A stretch of DNA of 64,000 bases from contig OW387150.1 of NCBI GenBank assembly GCA_936440205.1, positions 38,870,295 to 38,934,294 on the forward strand, given 5' to 3'. The notes below the pieces were generated by a model. That model saw nothing but the letters and a program-made list of their open reading frames with translations. It was not told the origin of the DNA and did no database searches. The stretch's first letter is position 1, and every line of letters begins with the position of its first letter. This document shows positions 32,975-44,115 of this stretch, piece by piece. A program made the position numbers and the translations under genes. The stretch comes from Lepidonotus clava (lineage: Eukaryota > Annelida > Polychaeta > Phyllodocida > Polynoidae).

Positions 32975-33070
32975 GTAACTCAGGAAATTGTCAACGTGTC
33001 AAGAATGAGAGGATTGTTTCCTGTCTGTGAACCGTGCATTAAGAACCACGATGTCTTCGGTTTGACATGA
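32975..33070 (+). CDS. Terminal exon candidate with CEPC motif
   Basis: The acceptor TTTTGTGCAATTTTCTCAG is strong. The exon opens in phase 0 with VTQEIVNVSRMRGLFPVCEP, continues CIKNHDVFGLT and stops at TGA (33068-33070). It contains a CxxC pair. Joined to 32653-32820 across a 154-bp intron, it gives a short Cys-rich C-terminal domain. No family is recognised. AATAAA is not seen close by. Confidence 0.38.
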   Translation, partial: VTQEIVNVSRMRGLFPVCEPCIKNHDVFGLT

Positions 33071-33282
33071 GTGACTTAAGTATGAAGTAGGATAACGTGA
33101 GGTCAAGAGGTCAAGGGCAGTTTCCATTGTCATAGTCAGCTTTTACAACAACAAAACTCAGGTAGGAGAGCTGTGAAAAAACGCGTGTTTTCAAATTCCA
33201 TATTTACTTCTTATTGTTATTGACGAGGATATCTCATATTTACAGTTGTAATGCAGCACATATGTTATATAAACGTGCTCCC

Positions 33283-33830
33283 TATTATCACCCGCATGGG
33301 TGATGAGTGGTACGGATTGGGGGTGGTGCGTATTGCCAGGCCCTATAAACTGCTCATCATTCTCAGTGGTTTTAACGTAATTTAACTTATGCTTGGGTGT
33401 TAGGATATAGAAGGACCTTTGGGGTCGTCCTCGGTTCAGCTGTACGGTGACCCTATGGTGGGCAGGGCAGCCCTGGGTGCAAAGATAAATGGTCATATTA
33501 TATTATGACCTTTCATTTTTGCATAAATTATATACTATAATAATACGCAATATATACTATATTAAGAAGGACCACGGGGGGCGACCAAGGGTGGGCGTAT
33601 GACCCATAAGGGATACTCTGTGAGGGCAAAGCCCAAGCTTCATATGATCCTCATGGGTCGTACAGCCACACGAGGACGACCCCAAAGGTCTTTCTTTATT
33701 TCGTCATCCAAACAATATTCAAAATATGTTAAAATTATGGAAAACACGGAGTCCACAGTGAGCAGAACGTATTGCCGGGCAATACAACCTGCCCCCAATA
33801 CGCACCGCTCATTTGCCGTGCAGGTGATAA
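33283..33830. repeat. Diverged inverted repeat with related frames
   Basis: The left arm (about 33283-33480) and right arm (about 33610-33830) are inverted copies sharing TATCACCYGCA, CTTTGGGGTCGTCCTCG and GTATTGCC landmarks. The left arm is open on the minus strand (ORF 33191-33496) and the right arm on the plus strand (ORF 33599-33838). The two translations share RGRPQRSF and a nearby YVKxxEN, so the similarity holds at protein level. At least the right copy does not keep one continuous frame. It could be an old repeat with a once-coding core. Class unknown. Confidence 0.5.
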
Positions 33831-33970
33831 AACACTAATTGTATATTCCCTGGAGGAATACCATACCTCTCTGAGCGCCCCTCTAAGTGCTCCAGGTACA
33901 ACTACGCGGCAGACCCCCATTGAAACTGTATGCCTTCTGTCTATAAATCAGATATAAGCGCCTATAGATA

Positions 33971-34020
33971 GGTGACGCCTATAGCCGGCACCTGTAGTAT
34001 TATCTCCTAAATAAAACATC
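33971..34020. repeat. 50-bp dispersed repeat, copy 1
   Basis: GGTGACGCCTATAGCCGGCA and the following CCTGTAG…ATAAAACAT match 34563-34612 in the same orientation. Confidence 0.45.
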
Positions 34021-34029
34021 TACTATATA

Positions 34030-34560
34030 TATCAGCCCTCCGGGGTGGTTTAGCTCCGAGCAGCCCCCAGGTCGTGAGGTACAAGTGTCTGTCTGTCACT
34101 CCTGTACCCCACCTCCTACTCATGTACACCCCAGGAGGGGGGGGGGGGGGGGGCTACGCAGTCTTCGGCTATAGGTAACAACTGTGGGACTTGCCGCCCC
34201 TCATTTTAGGGTGTCTAAAAAGTTGACCGCTCCAAACAAGATAATTGTCATCAACCGCCCATTGTTTTTCTCCCTCAGTTCTGATGCTCTAGAGAAAACT
34301 CCCAGAGAAAACCTAGACAAACTGTTCAATTAGCAACTGTTACTCATTTCATTGCTAAAGGCATTATTTTATGAATAAACAGATAAAAAGCCTTAACATG
34401 ACATATGACTGCTCCTTCTTTTAAGCTTTCAGGGGGCAATGCTCCCAAATTTTGTTGGTTCACCGTCAAGGCTTCATATAAGGTTGTGCCCACAGTTGAT
34501 ACCAAAACTACAATTATCTGAGTACCCCCCCACTTCACCCCGTACACATTCGGCGCCTGG
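34030..34560. other. No gene seen; poly-G tract
   Basis: Contains a poly-G run at about 34138-34153. No frame has splice support. Confidence 0.4.
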
Positions 34561-34562
34561 AG

Positions 34563-34612
34563 GGTGGCGCCTATACCTGGCGCCTGTGGCACATATCTCT
34601 GTATAAAACATA
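34563..34612. repeat. 50-bp dispersed repeat, copy 2
   Basis: GGTGGCGCCTATACCTGGCG and then CCTGTGG…ATAAAACAT is the partner of 33971-34020. The palindromic GGCGCC sites are conserved in position. Confidence 0.45.
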
Positions 34613-35205
34613 GAGGACAGATAAAGCAGAGACAACAATGAGTCCACTATATACCACCGGGACCACGTATACCGGGACCATAGATATAGAGATATGTGGG
34701 CGGCGGGGATTTCTAAGGGACTCATAATAACACAGACACACACCGCCTGGAGGAAAACAAAGGTTTATAAATAGGTTTTCAGTGAAGGGAGCTGGGGCAA
34801 ATCAGGTTGATATATAATGTAAATATATGCAATTGTATCAATCATTATCCTTTAAACATGGATGAAGGGATATACACATACTTTAGGGTTATACTCGTCT
34901 ACAACAAAATTCACGAAATACATAAATCAACTCTTTCTATTCGCGCTCAACTATATAGTTTTTGAAATTGTAATATAATTTTATTCATTAATACATTTTT
35001 TTGCAAATATTCCTTGCATTTGTAAATTAATCATGTATTAAGACTTTCATGAATAGATCTCATGCCAGCAAATGAAAGGTATGAACATAAATAGGCACAG
35101 ACTTCAAGAGCTCACCTATATCATGAGCGCCTTTGATTTATTTCCCAACTTCGCTTTTTTGACCCGTTTTACAAATAGATTCTACTACAACAACAATTCA
35201 CAATA

Positions 35206-35442
35206 ATGGTCAAGAAAGGATTATTGTACTCCATAGAAACACAGCAGAACACTCAGGAATCCCAGCTATGTCTAAAGCACCCCACCCCCGCCCTATCCCT
35301 TATAACTAATCCCAACCTCACCCCTGGCCCTGTGCTGGGATCCCCTGTAAAAACATTGAAGTCCTTTGGATCCCCTACAAAGGGGAGCAGCCTGGTCTCT
35401 GGCCGTGTTTTGTGGCCCTCTCTGAGGGGTGGTTGTGTCTAA
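35206..35442 (+). CDS. Ser/Pro-rich ORF, weak candidate
   Basis: This is a 78-codon frame starting MVKKGLLYSIETQQNTQESQ, with a middle rich in Ser/Pro/Thr including GSPVK and GSPTK, both proline-directed kinase-type sites. A possible acceptor (CAGGAATCCCAG) lies inside the frame near 35265. There is no donor; the frame closes with TAA after GGCV. It could be a terminal exon or chance. Confidence 0.22.
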   Translation: MVKKGLLYSIETQQNTQESQLCLKHPTPALSLITNPNLTPGPVLGSPVKTLKSFGSPTKGSSLVSGRVLWPSLRGGCV

Positions 35443-36209
35443 GGGCAGTGATAACATAAATCAGGCTTAAGGAGATGAAAAGTCTAAGGAAATTATTGTC
35501 AACAGGAAATATATCATCCCAGATTCTTCCAAAGGATTTGTGACTGGGTCACAAAGGAATACAAAGTCACTTTGATGGGTTTTATATTTCTGGCATTGCT
35601 TGCTGCTCAGGAAATATGCTGAAGGTAATTAAAATAAAAATGTTAGTTCAGAATGATAGACAGATTCCCAACGGCCCTGAATGGAAGTTATTTTTAGTGT
35701 ACCCCTCTTCACCTAGGGCCGCTTTAGACAACACTAAAAGACCTTTGTATTTTTCGGTAGCAATAGGGACATGTTAAATCAAATTCGCTAGTTCCTAGGA
35801 ATGCTTTTAATGTCACTTAACAGATCATGAATTACCCATGTCCTGATATACAGTGATAAATTATATGGTTCCTTTGGCGTGATGGGCATAGGAAGAAGGC
35901 TATCCAACGGAATGAAAATACACTAACAATTAAATATAAAGGGCTTGAAGGGAGAGAGTCTGAAAAACTGGACGGAGCTAACAGGCAATGGCAATGGTAA
36001 GAAAGTGAAAGCATTAATATTAGCTAATTATTAATTGTAAAATAATGCTCATTCCTTCACTCCCAAAATCACATATGAGGTCTTTACCAAAATTAATTGA
36101 AATTAGTTTAGGAGATTTCAGTATTTCTTTCGAGCCGCATTTTTCACCATCACCCATTACAATATTATGTGTAGCAGAAAACCATGCATACAGTGCAAAT
36201 GGAACATAG
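35443..36209. other. No gene seen
   Basis: AT-rich with no recognisable element. Confidence 0.4.
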
Positions 36210-37140
36210 TATAAGATGTCTGTGGTCAGACACCAAAATCACCACGAAAATCTAAAAACATCAACCACAGACCACAAACCATCAAATACATCAGCCATAA
36301 GACCAAGCTCCTTCTATACCCAAAACAGGGCTAAGAATCAGTCCCCAGGTCCCACACTGCATCACGCACAATGTGTGGACCGACTCAGCCAAATGAACTG
36401 GCACACAATAAAATCATTAGTCAATCTATTATTTTGAGATTTCAGTATTCTCTTGAGTCTCCTTTTCAAGCATAAAACATACTGAGCTATCAGACAAACC
36501 AGAACACAGTGAACATACTTAGCATGTTGCCAGAATTTTGGCAAACACAAACACAAGCAATCTGAAAACAGCAACCACAAACCACAAGAGCTCACACTCC
36601 CCAGCCATGGGCTCCAGCACCTTCTATACATGAAACAACCCTGAAAATCATTCCACATTTTTAATCATCATCCATAAGAATTCTGGGCATAACAGACAAG
36701 TTAAACACATGCTGCTTGTGAACCTAATAAGAGATGTATAAGAGATGTATGTGGCCAAGAACAAACATCACCACAACAGTTTGAAAACAGCAACCACAAA
36801 CCACAAGCTATCACACACCTCAGCACTGAGCCCCAACACCTTCTATACATAACATAAGGCTTAGAATCATTTCACATTAATTTCACATTAATTAATTTCA
36901 TAATTATTCCATAAGAATACTGGGCATAGTGGAAAAATTAACACAAAATGCACATGAAACCTAATATGAAATGTATGTGGCTAGGAACAAATACATCCAC
37001 AACAATCTGAAAACAGCAACCACAGACCACAAGCCCTGAGCCCCAGCACCTCCTACACCTAAAACAGGGCTAAGAATCAGTCCCCGGCCCGCACACAGCA
37101 TCACGCGCAATGTGTGGACCGACTCAGCCAAAGGATACAG
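36210..37140. repeat. Tandem repeat, four ~220-bp units
   Basis: Each unit contains AACAGCAACCACARACCACA followed by a GCCCCAGCACCTTCTATAC-like block, with copies near 36255, 36560, 36785 and 37010. The outer two units share the tail GGGCTAAGAATCAGTCCCC…GTGTGGACCGACTCAGCC, while the inner two share ATCATTYCACATT…CCATAAGAATnCTGGGCATA. The alternation suggests a two-type array that grew by unequal exchange. The open frames inside are incidental. Confidence 0.65.
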
Positions 37141-37694
37141 AACCGAGCCCGAGCACACATCGTAATGGTTGAAAGTCAACAGGAGACTTTGTTGAGGTGT
37201 TTACTGAGGGGAGGCTGTCAAGGCATTGCTAGACTCAAGTACCTCAGTGTTGGCTCTGCAGTACCTCCCGGAGGTATGGCAGGGGGAGGGGAGTGGGGGG
37301 CACTCTCTGGGTGTTTTTAGCAACTGCATAGCTAGGAAACTCACTAACATTCTCATCTGATGTTTAAGTAATACTAACCCAATCTCCTTTGGGGATGTGA
37401 TGAATATATCTAATGCATTATTACTTCCATATTTCCTGAAAAGAGGTATTGTCTCTTAGAGAATGTGACATGATTCAGTTAGCCCTAGTAATGTCTACCT
37501 GATGGTAAAAATCAAAAATTAAACTTTCTTTAATTTGTCTTGTAACATGTTTACTTACTACAGAGGTGTAGCACTTGATTGTTTCATTAGTCTTTTTTGT
37601 GCTAATACCTTGGCTCAAGAAAAAAAAAAACTTTATTTGTTGTCAAGTGCCCCCTATTTTCTGTGCTCAAACAATGACTGCACAGAATGCTGCC

Positions 37695-38150
37695 ACAGAC
37701 AGGTCCCCCTTTATTTCCCATAGATCCAATTCCTACGCGAGGCGATTTGTGCCTTGCGCATTGTGTTTGTGAGGTGTGACAGAATGCGGTGAGTTCTGTG
37801 GGCATATTCTGTGGGACCACCCTCATGCATACTCACCATCACTGAGTAGGATATGGTGCATTTGAGAATCTGCATTTGAGAAATTTGTTTAACCTGTAAA
37901 TGTATTACTATTGAATGATGTTCCTATTCTTTAGTGTATCTATACACGGTGTATATATACATACATAGATACATCATATGAAGAGTTGTACATAATTTTG
38001 CAGACATATATGGGATATGCTAACATAGACAATACTCCCTTGTTTGCCATAGATCCAATTCAAATGCGACTCATCCCTAGTGCATTGTGTTTGTAGGATG
38101 TGAGAGAATGTGAGAGGTGCATGGGCATTTGTGACTGTCTCATTGATGTA
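37695..38150. repeat. Direct repeat pair, ~110 bp
   Basis: 37700-37810 and 38030-38145 share CCCATAGATCCAATTC (GCCATAGATCCAATTC in the second), GCATTGTGTTTGT, GACAGAATGnG and a GGGCATnTTnTG end. Same orientation, about 330 bp apart. No ends diagnostic of a transposon are seen. Confidence 0.5.
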
Positions 38151-38159
38151 TCCAATATT

Positions 38160-39270
38160 GCCTTTTGAGAGTTTCCTGAACATGTACGTGTTATTTATAG
38201 ATACACTCTTCAGGCTGAAACACTGTACAGAAAGTAGGATACATATTTCTATAATGTCTTGCTCCTTCACTCTTTGTACCATACATTGACAAGCAATCTT
38301 AACACAGTTTCTTTCATTATTGTGGCTTGAGGTGATGTTTTTTAACCATTAGATCACCTCCCAGTCTTTACCCTTCTTGAAGTAGCCTTCCCTGTCCTTT
38401 CCTCTACCACCCCTCCCTTTACATGTACCAAGTATGCCTGTAATGTCCCTGGGGCCATGCACGGACCTGGAGCCTCTAATGACTCCCCTTCACAAAAAGG
38501 GCCACAATAAAACATGTCATTATCAGACAGCTCCTTCATACTTCTGTGTGTTTACCATGTGTTTCTGGGACTAGGGCTGGAGTAATAAGATGGAAGTGTC
38601 TAATTTCTGTCTTCAGTTGGTACATTTCGTCTGTCACTTATTTGGGGCAAAACAACACGGACTCAATGAATTAGATCTACTTTGTATAAACGAGTATGTT
38701 TGAACTCCTTTTTATCACAATTTTAATTTGCGTAAATACCGTGTTCCACATACAAGTATTATTAAATTTTGTTTGTGATAGTGATAATGAAAATAATTAC
38801 TATCACTGTCATGTCCCTTCCACAAAGTTAATTATGTTAAGTACAGATTTTTATGGCAATGTCTTCACATTTTGGATTCTGCAGATATGTTCATTGTTAA
38901 CATCGTTAGCTGGTGGGTAATCACAAAGGTAATGTTAATAATTATGTCGGTAAGTTTGAATGGCCATACCCGCGATTATGTATTCCTGTTTGCAATATTA
39001 GATATACAAGCAGCAAATTGGAAGGACACTTTTGCAAAGGGGAAATAACCTGAATGTTTGACAGGGCCTTCACTATGATATAAATGTTTATATCCTGTGA
39101 TATTCTAAAGTACTTCAAATCTTACAGCTTGTACCCTTATCAAGGCTTCTTATACCTCATTCCCCAAATATCCCTCACAGTAGAAACCTGATCTCAGTTA
39201 GTGAGGTATTTCTGATTGTTTTCCCCTTGATCTAACGGTTGTATGTGGGTTTGTGTGTGTCTGTGTGATC
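38160..39270. other. No supported exon
   Basis: AT-rich. The frame at 38696-38920 encodes two hydrophobic stretches and ends near a GGTAATC donor-like site, but its composition is AT-driven. Confidence 0.35.
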
Positions 39271-39279
39271 AGGTCCGAT

Positions 39280-39319
39280 ATGGCCGCCCGTCCTAATCCC
39301 CCCTACCTATACAGAGAAG
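39280..39319 (+). CDS. Possible start exon
   Basis: ATATGGCCGCC gives a good initiation context. The frame reads MAARPNPPYLYRE and reaches the donor AGAAG|GTATAAGT in phase 1. It is only 40 nt, so this rests on the start and donor quality. The ATG context also looks like a YY1 site, as in many short 5' exons. Confidence 0.2.
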
Positions 39320-39558
39320 GTATAAGTAATACTCTCTGTCACAGACTAAGTACTGTGGCCGTCTTAACTAATAGCGGCTTGGTGGGGTTTAAGATGATGT
39401 CGATACCGTTATCGTTCTCACTACTGAGGAGAAATAATAGAACCTCAGCTTTCTCATGGTGGGGTTTAACGCGAATTTAACACCCTGATGTAAGGGAGTA
39501 CATTTTGGTGTTTTATCTAGCCATATTCACAATAAAGTAGAACAGGATACCAATCTGG

Positions 39559-39605
39559 CAGGGGCGGATCCAAGGCGGAGGTCAGGGGTCAAGAGCCCCC
39601 AGTTT
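39559..39605. mobile_element. Solo hAT-like MITE end
   Basis: CAGGGGCGGATCCAAGG followed by GGTCAGGGGTCAAGAGCCCC is a left end of the family seen at 1554. No partner end is found within several hundred bases. Confidence 0.4.
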
Positions 39606-40004
39606 TAATGGACACTAAAAGAGGGACAAATATTCAGCGTTATTTTACGTGGACCATTCATATTCCATTGGGATGCTTGATCTGCCATGCAAGTGTTTGT
39701 TTTTCTAATATTGAAGAGGCTTTAATTTCTATGGTGTTTCTGACCGTGCTTTACGTTAAGGTGACAGTAAATCTTGTGAGTGTTTGGTGTTTTACACTGT
39801 TCTGACAGCCATGGTAATTTTCATGACAAAAACAAGTTGGGACGAATTCTGTCTTTGGTGATCGTTTCTATGAGATGAGGTGACAGGGCAGGCAAACAGC
39901 AGGGGATCGAAACCTAGCAATCATTGTTGCTGTACCTCATCCCTTAGTGAACCAAGCAGTAAACCTGGTGTAATCTGACACTCTGACCCTGTAACAGACT
40001 GCAG

Positions 40005-40232
40005 CGACACCTGGCGCCGACTTTACACACTGACCACCTGGAGGACGGCCCTGGAGGAACGACCTTCACACCTCAAGGTCACCTTCACACCTCAAGGTCA
40101 CCAGCTGGACCTCAGCCATATGAGGGGATTCATGATCAATCAGCTAATCAGAAAGACCGGAACTACGATGGTTTTGACCGGAACTTGCAGGGAAACAAGT
40201 CAATACATACCACTAGTTATGATGATTATTAG
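40005..40232 (+). CDS. Terminal exon candidate, Tyr-rich tail
   Basis: The acceptor CCCTGTAACAGACTGCAG precedes 75 open codons and a TAG. The end of the frame is strongly protein-like: PQPYEGIHDQSANQK, then DRNYDGFDRNLQGNKSIHTT and SYDDY. YEGI and YDGF fit the YxxΦ endocytic pattern and may also be SH2-type sites, so this could be the cytoplasmic tail of a membrane receptor (inference). The first third contains a perfect 19-bp tandem duplication (40062-40099), which is not a multiple of three, so that part of the frame needs checking. There is no AATAAA nearby. Confidence 0.42.
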   Translation, partial: RHLAPTLHTDHLEDGPGGTTFTPQGHLHTSRSPAGPQPYEGIHDQSANQKDRNYDGFDRNLQGNKSIHTTSYDDY

Positions 40233-40564
40233 GAGAACCATGCGTTAGTTCAGTTTAATAATGGTTACAAAATCTTCAAATATCAGAATGATACATGACC
40301 ATTTAGAAATGCCGTATCCAACAACTAGGTGCCGAAGTCTTCTAGTACTCAACTTGTTGATTGACATTAACAATAATATTACGGTATCCACATTCTTTTT
40401 TTACTAATTGATTTTCTTTGAAAAGCAAACGTTGCTTTGGCAACGAAGAGGATCGCAATCCTGAATCTCTTCTGTGTTCAGCTACAAATGAGCACCTCTA
40501 ATCTGTGTATTATAACAACGACCCGCTCTTCAACTAAACCCGTCCCTCTCCCCTCCTGATTTAG

Positions 40565-40668
40565 CACTGAGCACAGACAGCTGAACAAGCCTTGCCAACA
40601 ATAAGATCAGAGTGATGACCACTCGCCGACTGGTCGAAAGGCCATCAGGGGTTGACGGGTGGCTGCAG
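40565..40668 (+). CDS. Exon with start codon
   Basis: A long pyrimidine tract (CCCGTCCCTCTCCCCTCCTG) ending in TTTAG is an excellent acceptor. The exon carries an in-frame stop, then ATG at 40615, and 18 codons, MTTRRLVERPSGVDGWLQ, ending in phase 0 at CTGCAG|GTAGGG. It would be the second exon of a plus-strand gene whose leader lies upstream. Coding starts 380 bp after the terminal exon above, so two adjacent genes, or alternative ends of one gene, are possible. Confidence 0.38.
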
Positions 40669-41063
40669 GTAGGGCTCTACTTAGTCAGGGCTCTGAGGTG
40701 TCTCGTGTTAGTAGGGGTATCTATTTTTGTTATTTTGCTTCTGTAAAGGCTGCAAAATGCATAACTGAACTATATTAGACATTCTGTTAATTCAAGGAAA
40801 ACTAGCTATTCTTGCTAATTGGTATATTCAGACATAGAGATACACAGGATGACAATAAAGTATCAATGATAATTAATGGGGTTCAAAAAAGAGACGATGA
40901 CAACAAGTGACCTACGAAATACCTATGGTGGTGCAGTGGCAGGGGATAAGATACATGGAGTGGCCATTCCTTCTGATACAAGTTCTTTGAAGGTCACCTT
41001 CAATGATACCTCTGAGTGCCTAGAACCTTAGCTCCCCCAGTTCTTTAATCCTCCTCGGGATGG

Positions 41064-41100
41064 GCGGGTGGGTATATAAGGAGCTCATTAGTGGTCAGTG
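41064..41100 (+). promoter_or_regulatory. TATA-type core promoter candidate
   Basis: GGGCGGGTGGG (a GC/KLF box) is followed by TATATAAG (41073-41080) and, about 24 bp on, TCAGTG (41095-41100), an initiator-like match. The order and approximate spacing are those of a focused core promoter. No clear exon follows. Confidence 0.3.
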
Positions 41101-41109
41101 GTCGCTCTC

Positions 41110-42180
41110 CACCCGTCTTGACGACAGGAAGGTTAGACCCCAGATTGGATTCTTGTCAGTGGACAGCGTTCCCATTGTGTTTTGGGAACTCACAAGTGCT
41201 ATCTTAAAAGGGCAGTTAGGAGTTTTATTTTGTGGACTATGAAATTTAATTATTCACATTTCTGTCCAAGAAGTTGTTGCCTATCCAAAATGGCTCTCTC
41301 TCACCATCGACCTGAAGTGCCACACATTGTTAATGTTATATAACTATAAAACTCAAAACATGTCTAGAGCCTGATTTACAAATACAATATACACTTGACA
41401 CAAGTGCCTTATGCATACTTTTTCTCAACACGAAGCACCATTGTAAATACCTCAGCCCCTCCCCTCTCGGCCAACTCACAAAAGACCAACCCCCACCCTC
41501 ACACTCCACATTGTCACTAGGTGCAGAACCTCCCCCTTCACCCCACACTCAGTATAGGTATACTGGACACAATACTAGGGGTGGACCCCTCCCACTTATA
41601 GATACAACTAACCGATAATGGTGGGGTATATAAGTACAATAGGTTTGTACAGCTTCAGTTTAGGGTACAGAACATACCCCAGGTTTGCCCTGTCAGCTGG
41701 GGTATGGGGCCTCATAGAAGGGGCGGGCAGAGGAGGGTATAGGAGGGTGGGGGGTCCTTCAGGTGGGCACTGGATAACTATCATCATACCCTCACAGCCA
41801 TTTGGTTGGACCCAGACTCCAATAATACGTATAAATATATGTGTAAGCAATCACACTCCCTTTTGTAACAAAATATACATAAACTTTAAGGTAGCAGCGG
41901 GGGTCGGATAGAAAATAAGATAATAATAATATGAATTCCCAATATAGAAAAAAGAAGAATTATGCAAGAATATTTGAATTGAGTTTGCATTGAGGAGGAC
42001 AGACTCAGACACATGATTCTGGTCGGTAGGGATTCGTAAATCATGAAGTATGTACCGATACCCACCTCTGTCACTTGGAGCTATTTAGTAAATATGTATA
42101 CAACCTGTCACCTGACACCTGAAGCAGAGACCTTGTAGTGACCATCGAGACTGGAAAGCTCCTCTATGTTCCTATGTGAC
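41110..42180. other. No supported exon; second TATA
   Basis: A second GGGGTATATAAG lies at 41623-41634. The rest has no splice-bounded frame. Confidence 0.35.
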
Positions 42181-42186
42181 CATTCC

Positions 42187-42285
42187 CCTGGTGGTCAGTT
42201 TGAACCAATCCAGTCAACCATGTCAATGGTCTGATCATTGGCAGTGACAGTTGGTGCACCACACAGGCCTTTTTTTACCATAGGC
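42187..42285. repeat. Possible third copy of the 11421 repeat
   Basis: CCTGGTGGTCAGT near the start and GGCCTTTTTTTACC at the end recall the copies at 11421 and 11982. The middle is too diverged to align by eye. Confidence 0.25.
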
Positions 42286-42316
42286 ATAATGGTCATTCCA
42301 AATTTACTCCAACCAC

Positions 42317-42331
42317 AGCCCAGGTGGCGGC
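42317..42331 (+). promoter_or_regulatory. CTCF-like core
   Basis: AGCCCAGGTGGCGGC contains the CTCF core CCAGGTGGCGGC. The outer 5' bases do not match. Confidence 0.25.
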
Positions 42332-42339
42332 CTGTAGTG

Positions 42340-43200
42340 TATAATAGGTTTTACTCTGGCTTTCCAGTCTCGATATAAATACAGAAGTATCCTCTTGCCT
42401 GTCACACCTCAGAGACCCTCTGTCAAGGCTGAAGGGGTAGACCTTTATTCTCACAGGGTTAAAGGGTTCAGGAGGAAGTCATCATCCCACCTCTTCACAC
42501 CTGCTCACCTCCAGGGGAGTGGGGGTCATCCAGGGGGGATTAGGGGTTAATCCCCAGGTGTGTCAGAGGTCAGGGGTCAGCAGGTACCCCCCGTGGAGAG
42601 GCCTAATCCCTGCTTTACCCCCTACCCTCTACTATAGGAGATAATCCCCAGGTACATGTACTTAGAACAGGGTTCTTGTTGGCCCACACTCTGACAAGGG
42701 TCTGACCGTTTGCAATACAGACTTGTAATCTGGTTGGTGGGTTGTAAGGGGGCAGGGTGAATTGGGGTTTTTAGTTCTGAATGATCAACTACAACATTCA
42801 GGAATGTGGAGTTCAAAAGCCGTTTCACCCTTTCCACTATATAAACAACCTAAAGAATTGTTATACTAAAGGAAATCACTACTTGGAATTGTGTGGATGT
42901 GTTTTTTTTGTTTCCTTGTCTAGTTTCTTCGGGATGAGGGAAGATATTACCTTTGAGCTGGTGGTTTAATTGATTACATCAAGACTGTTTATCATTTCAA
43001 TTTGAATAGTATCCGTCGTTTTGACGCTATCAACCAATTTATGAAAATGGAAATGGAGTTTTCTTTCTTCAAACGCACTTACTTATTAATGAAACTTATT
43101 GATCATAAACTGGTTTTACAAATAACATCCTGCAGTAAGGGAACCAGAACGTGATGTAAATTCACCAGATCACTGATAATGTTTGGCGCCTCATAGTATC
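42340..43200. other. No supported exon
   Basis: A C/G-rich patch (42490-42640) with GGAG|GTGAGCAGG on the minus strand has no open frame before it. The rest is AT-rich. Confidence 0.35.
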
Positions 43201-43205
43201 ACACC

Positions 43206-44115
43206 GTTTGAGGTATGAAGTCGGACATATATACATTAAGATAGTATCACTATGGAGGAAGCCACCTATCCCTACCTGTACAGGTACAGTGACTAACACC
43301 CAGATACCATCTCACTCTAATCTGCCCCCTCTAACCCTGTCCGCGCCCAGGAGAGGGGGTGATCTATGGGGCCAGATTTACCCGGGATGTACTGGGGTCT
43401 GACATAGTTTCTCACTGTCCCTCACTGTCCTAATTTAGGCCTAAGGTTCATTGGAATGATAGGTTGCCATCTTAAGCGATAACGTATTTTTTTATCCAGG
43501 CTTATAGTATGGTAAAATCAATTTATACTAAGATTGGGTTTCCCTTTGAACATCATTGAAATAAACTAGGTGAGTAGTAATAATAGTATTATTACTAGAA
43601 GATATCATCTTTAAGATCAATTATCTTGTTTTACCTTAACTTGCAAAACTCAGGTATTTGCCCAATGATACAATATAGATGAGAAACGTCTCAATGGGGC
43701 ATATTCCAAGCATTCCTACAATATAAGCAAAATAATGTAAATAGCTTTGTATTTCCCCTTACAACAATAACAACACTGGGCTGAATGGGATCGAGTCCAA
43801 CAATGCCTCTGGTATGTACCTCATCTGCTGGGGAGCCTTTCTCATCATCCGTAGACCCCTTGAATCCCCTATGTACCCCCTGGATGGAGGCTGGAGCAGG
43901 GCCAACCTGTAGCACCTCCCCCTGCTGGGACCCCCTGGGGGGGGGGGTGTGCAGTGGGCCGTGACGGGACAGGTGTGAGGGGGGATGAAGGGGGAGAGGG
44001 TAATGAGAAGGGTATTCCCTCACCTGAGTGGATCCATCTACCTGGGGTTGCCAAGGTAACAGCGGGGGGTCTTGGGAGGTGTAGGGGTAGGGGAGATGTA
44101 ACCACTGCCCCTCTG
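43206..44115. other. Cluster of exon-like pieces on both strands
   Basis: On the plus strand: 43284-43402 follows CTACCTGTACAG and is open to a stop (TVTNTQIPSHSNLPPLTL…); 43500-43569 follows the strong acceptor TTTTTTTATCCAG (AYSMVKSIYTKIGFPFEHH then stop); and 43739-43810 ends at CTCTG|GTATGT. On the minus strand: 44028-44073 lies between a C-rich acceptor and ACTCAG|GTGAGG, and 43820-43934 follows a CCCCCCAG acceptor (GSQQGEVLQVGPAPASIQG). The minus and plus readings cannot all be right. An X-box lies at 44047. Confidence 0.25.
44047..44060. promoter_or_regulatory. RFX X-box
   Basis: GTTGCCAAGGTAAC differs from the symmetric X-box GTTGCCATGGTAAC by one central base. Confidence 0.35.
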
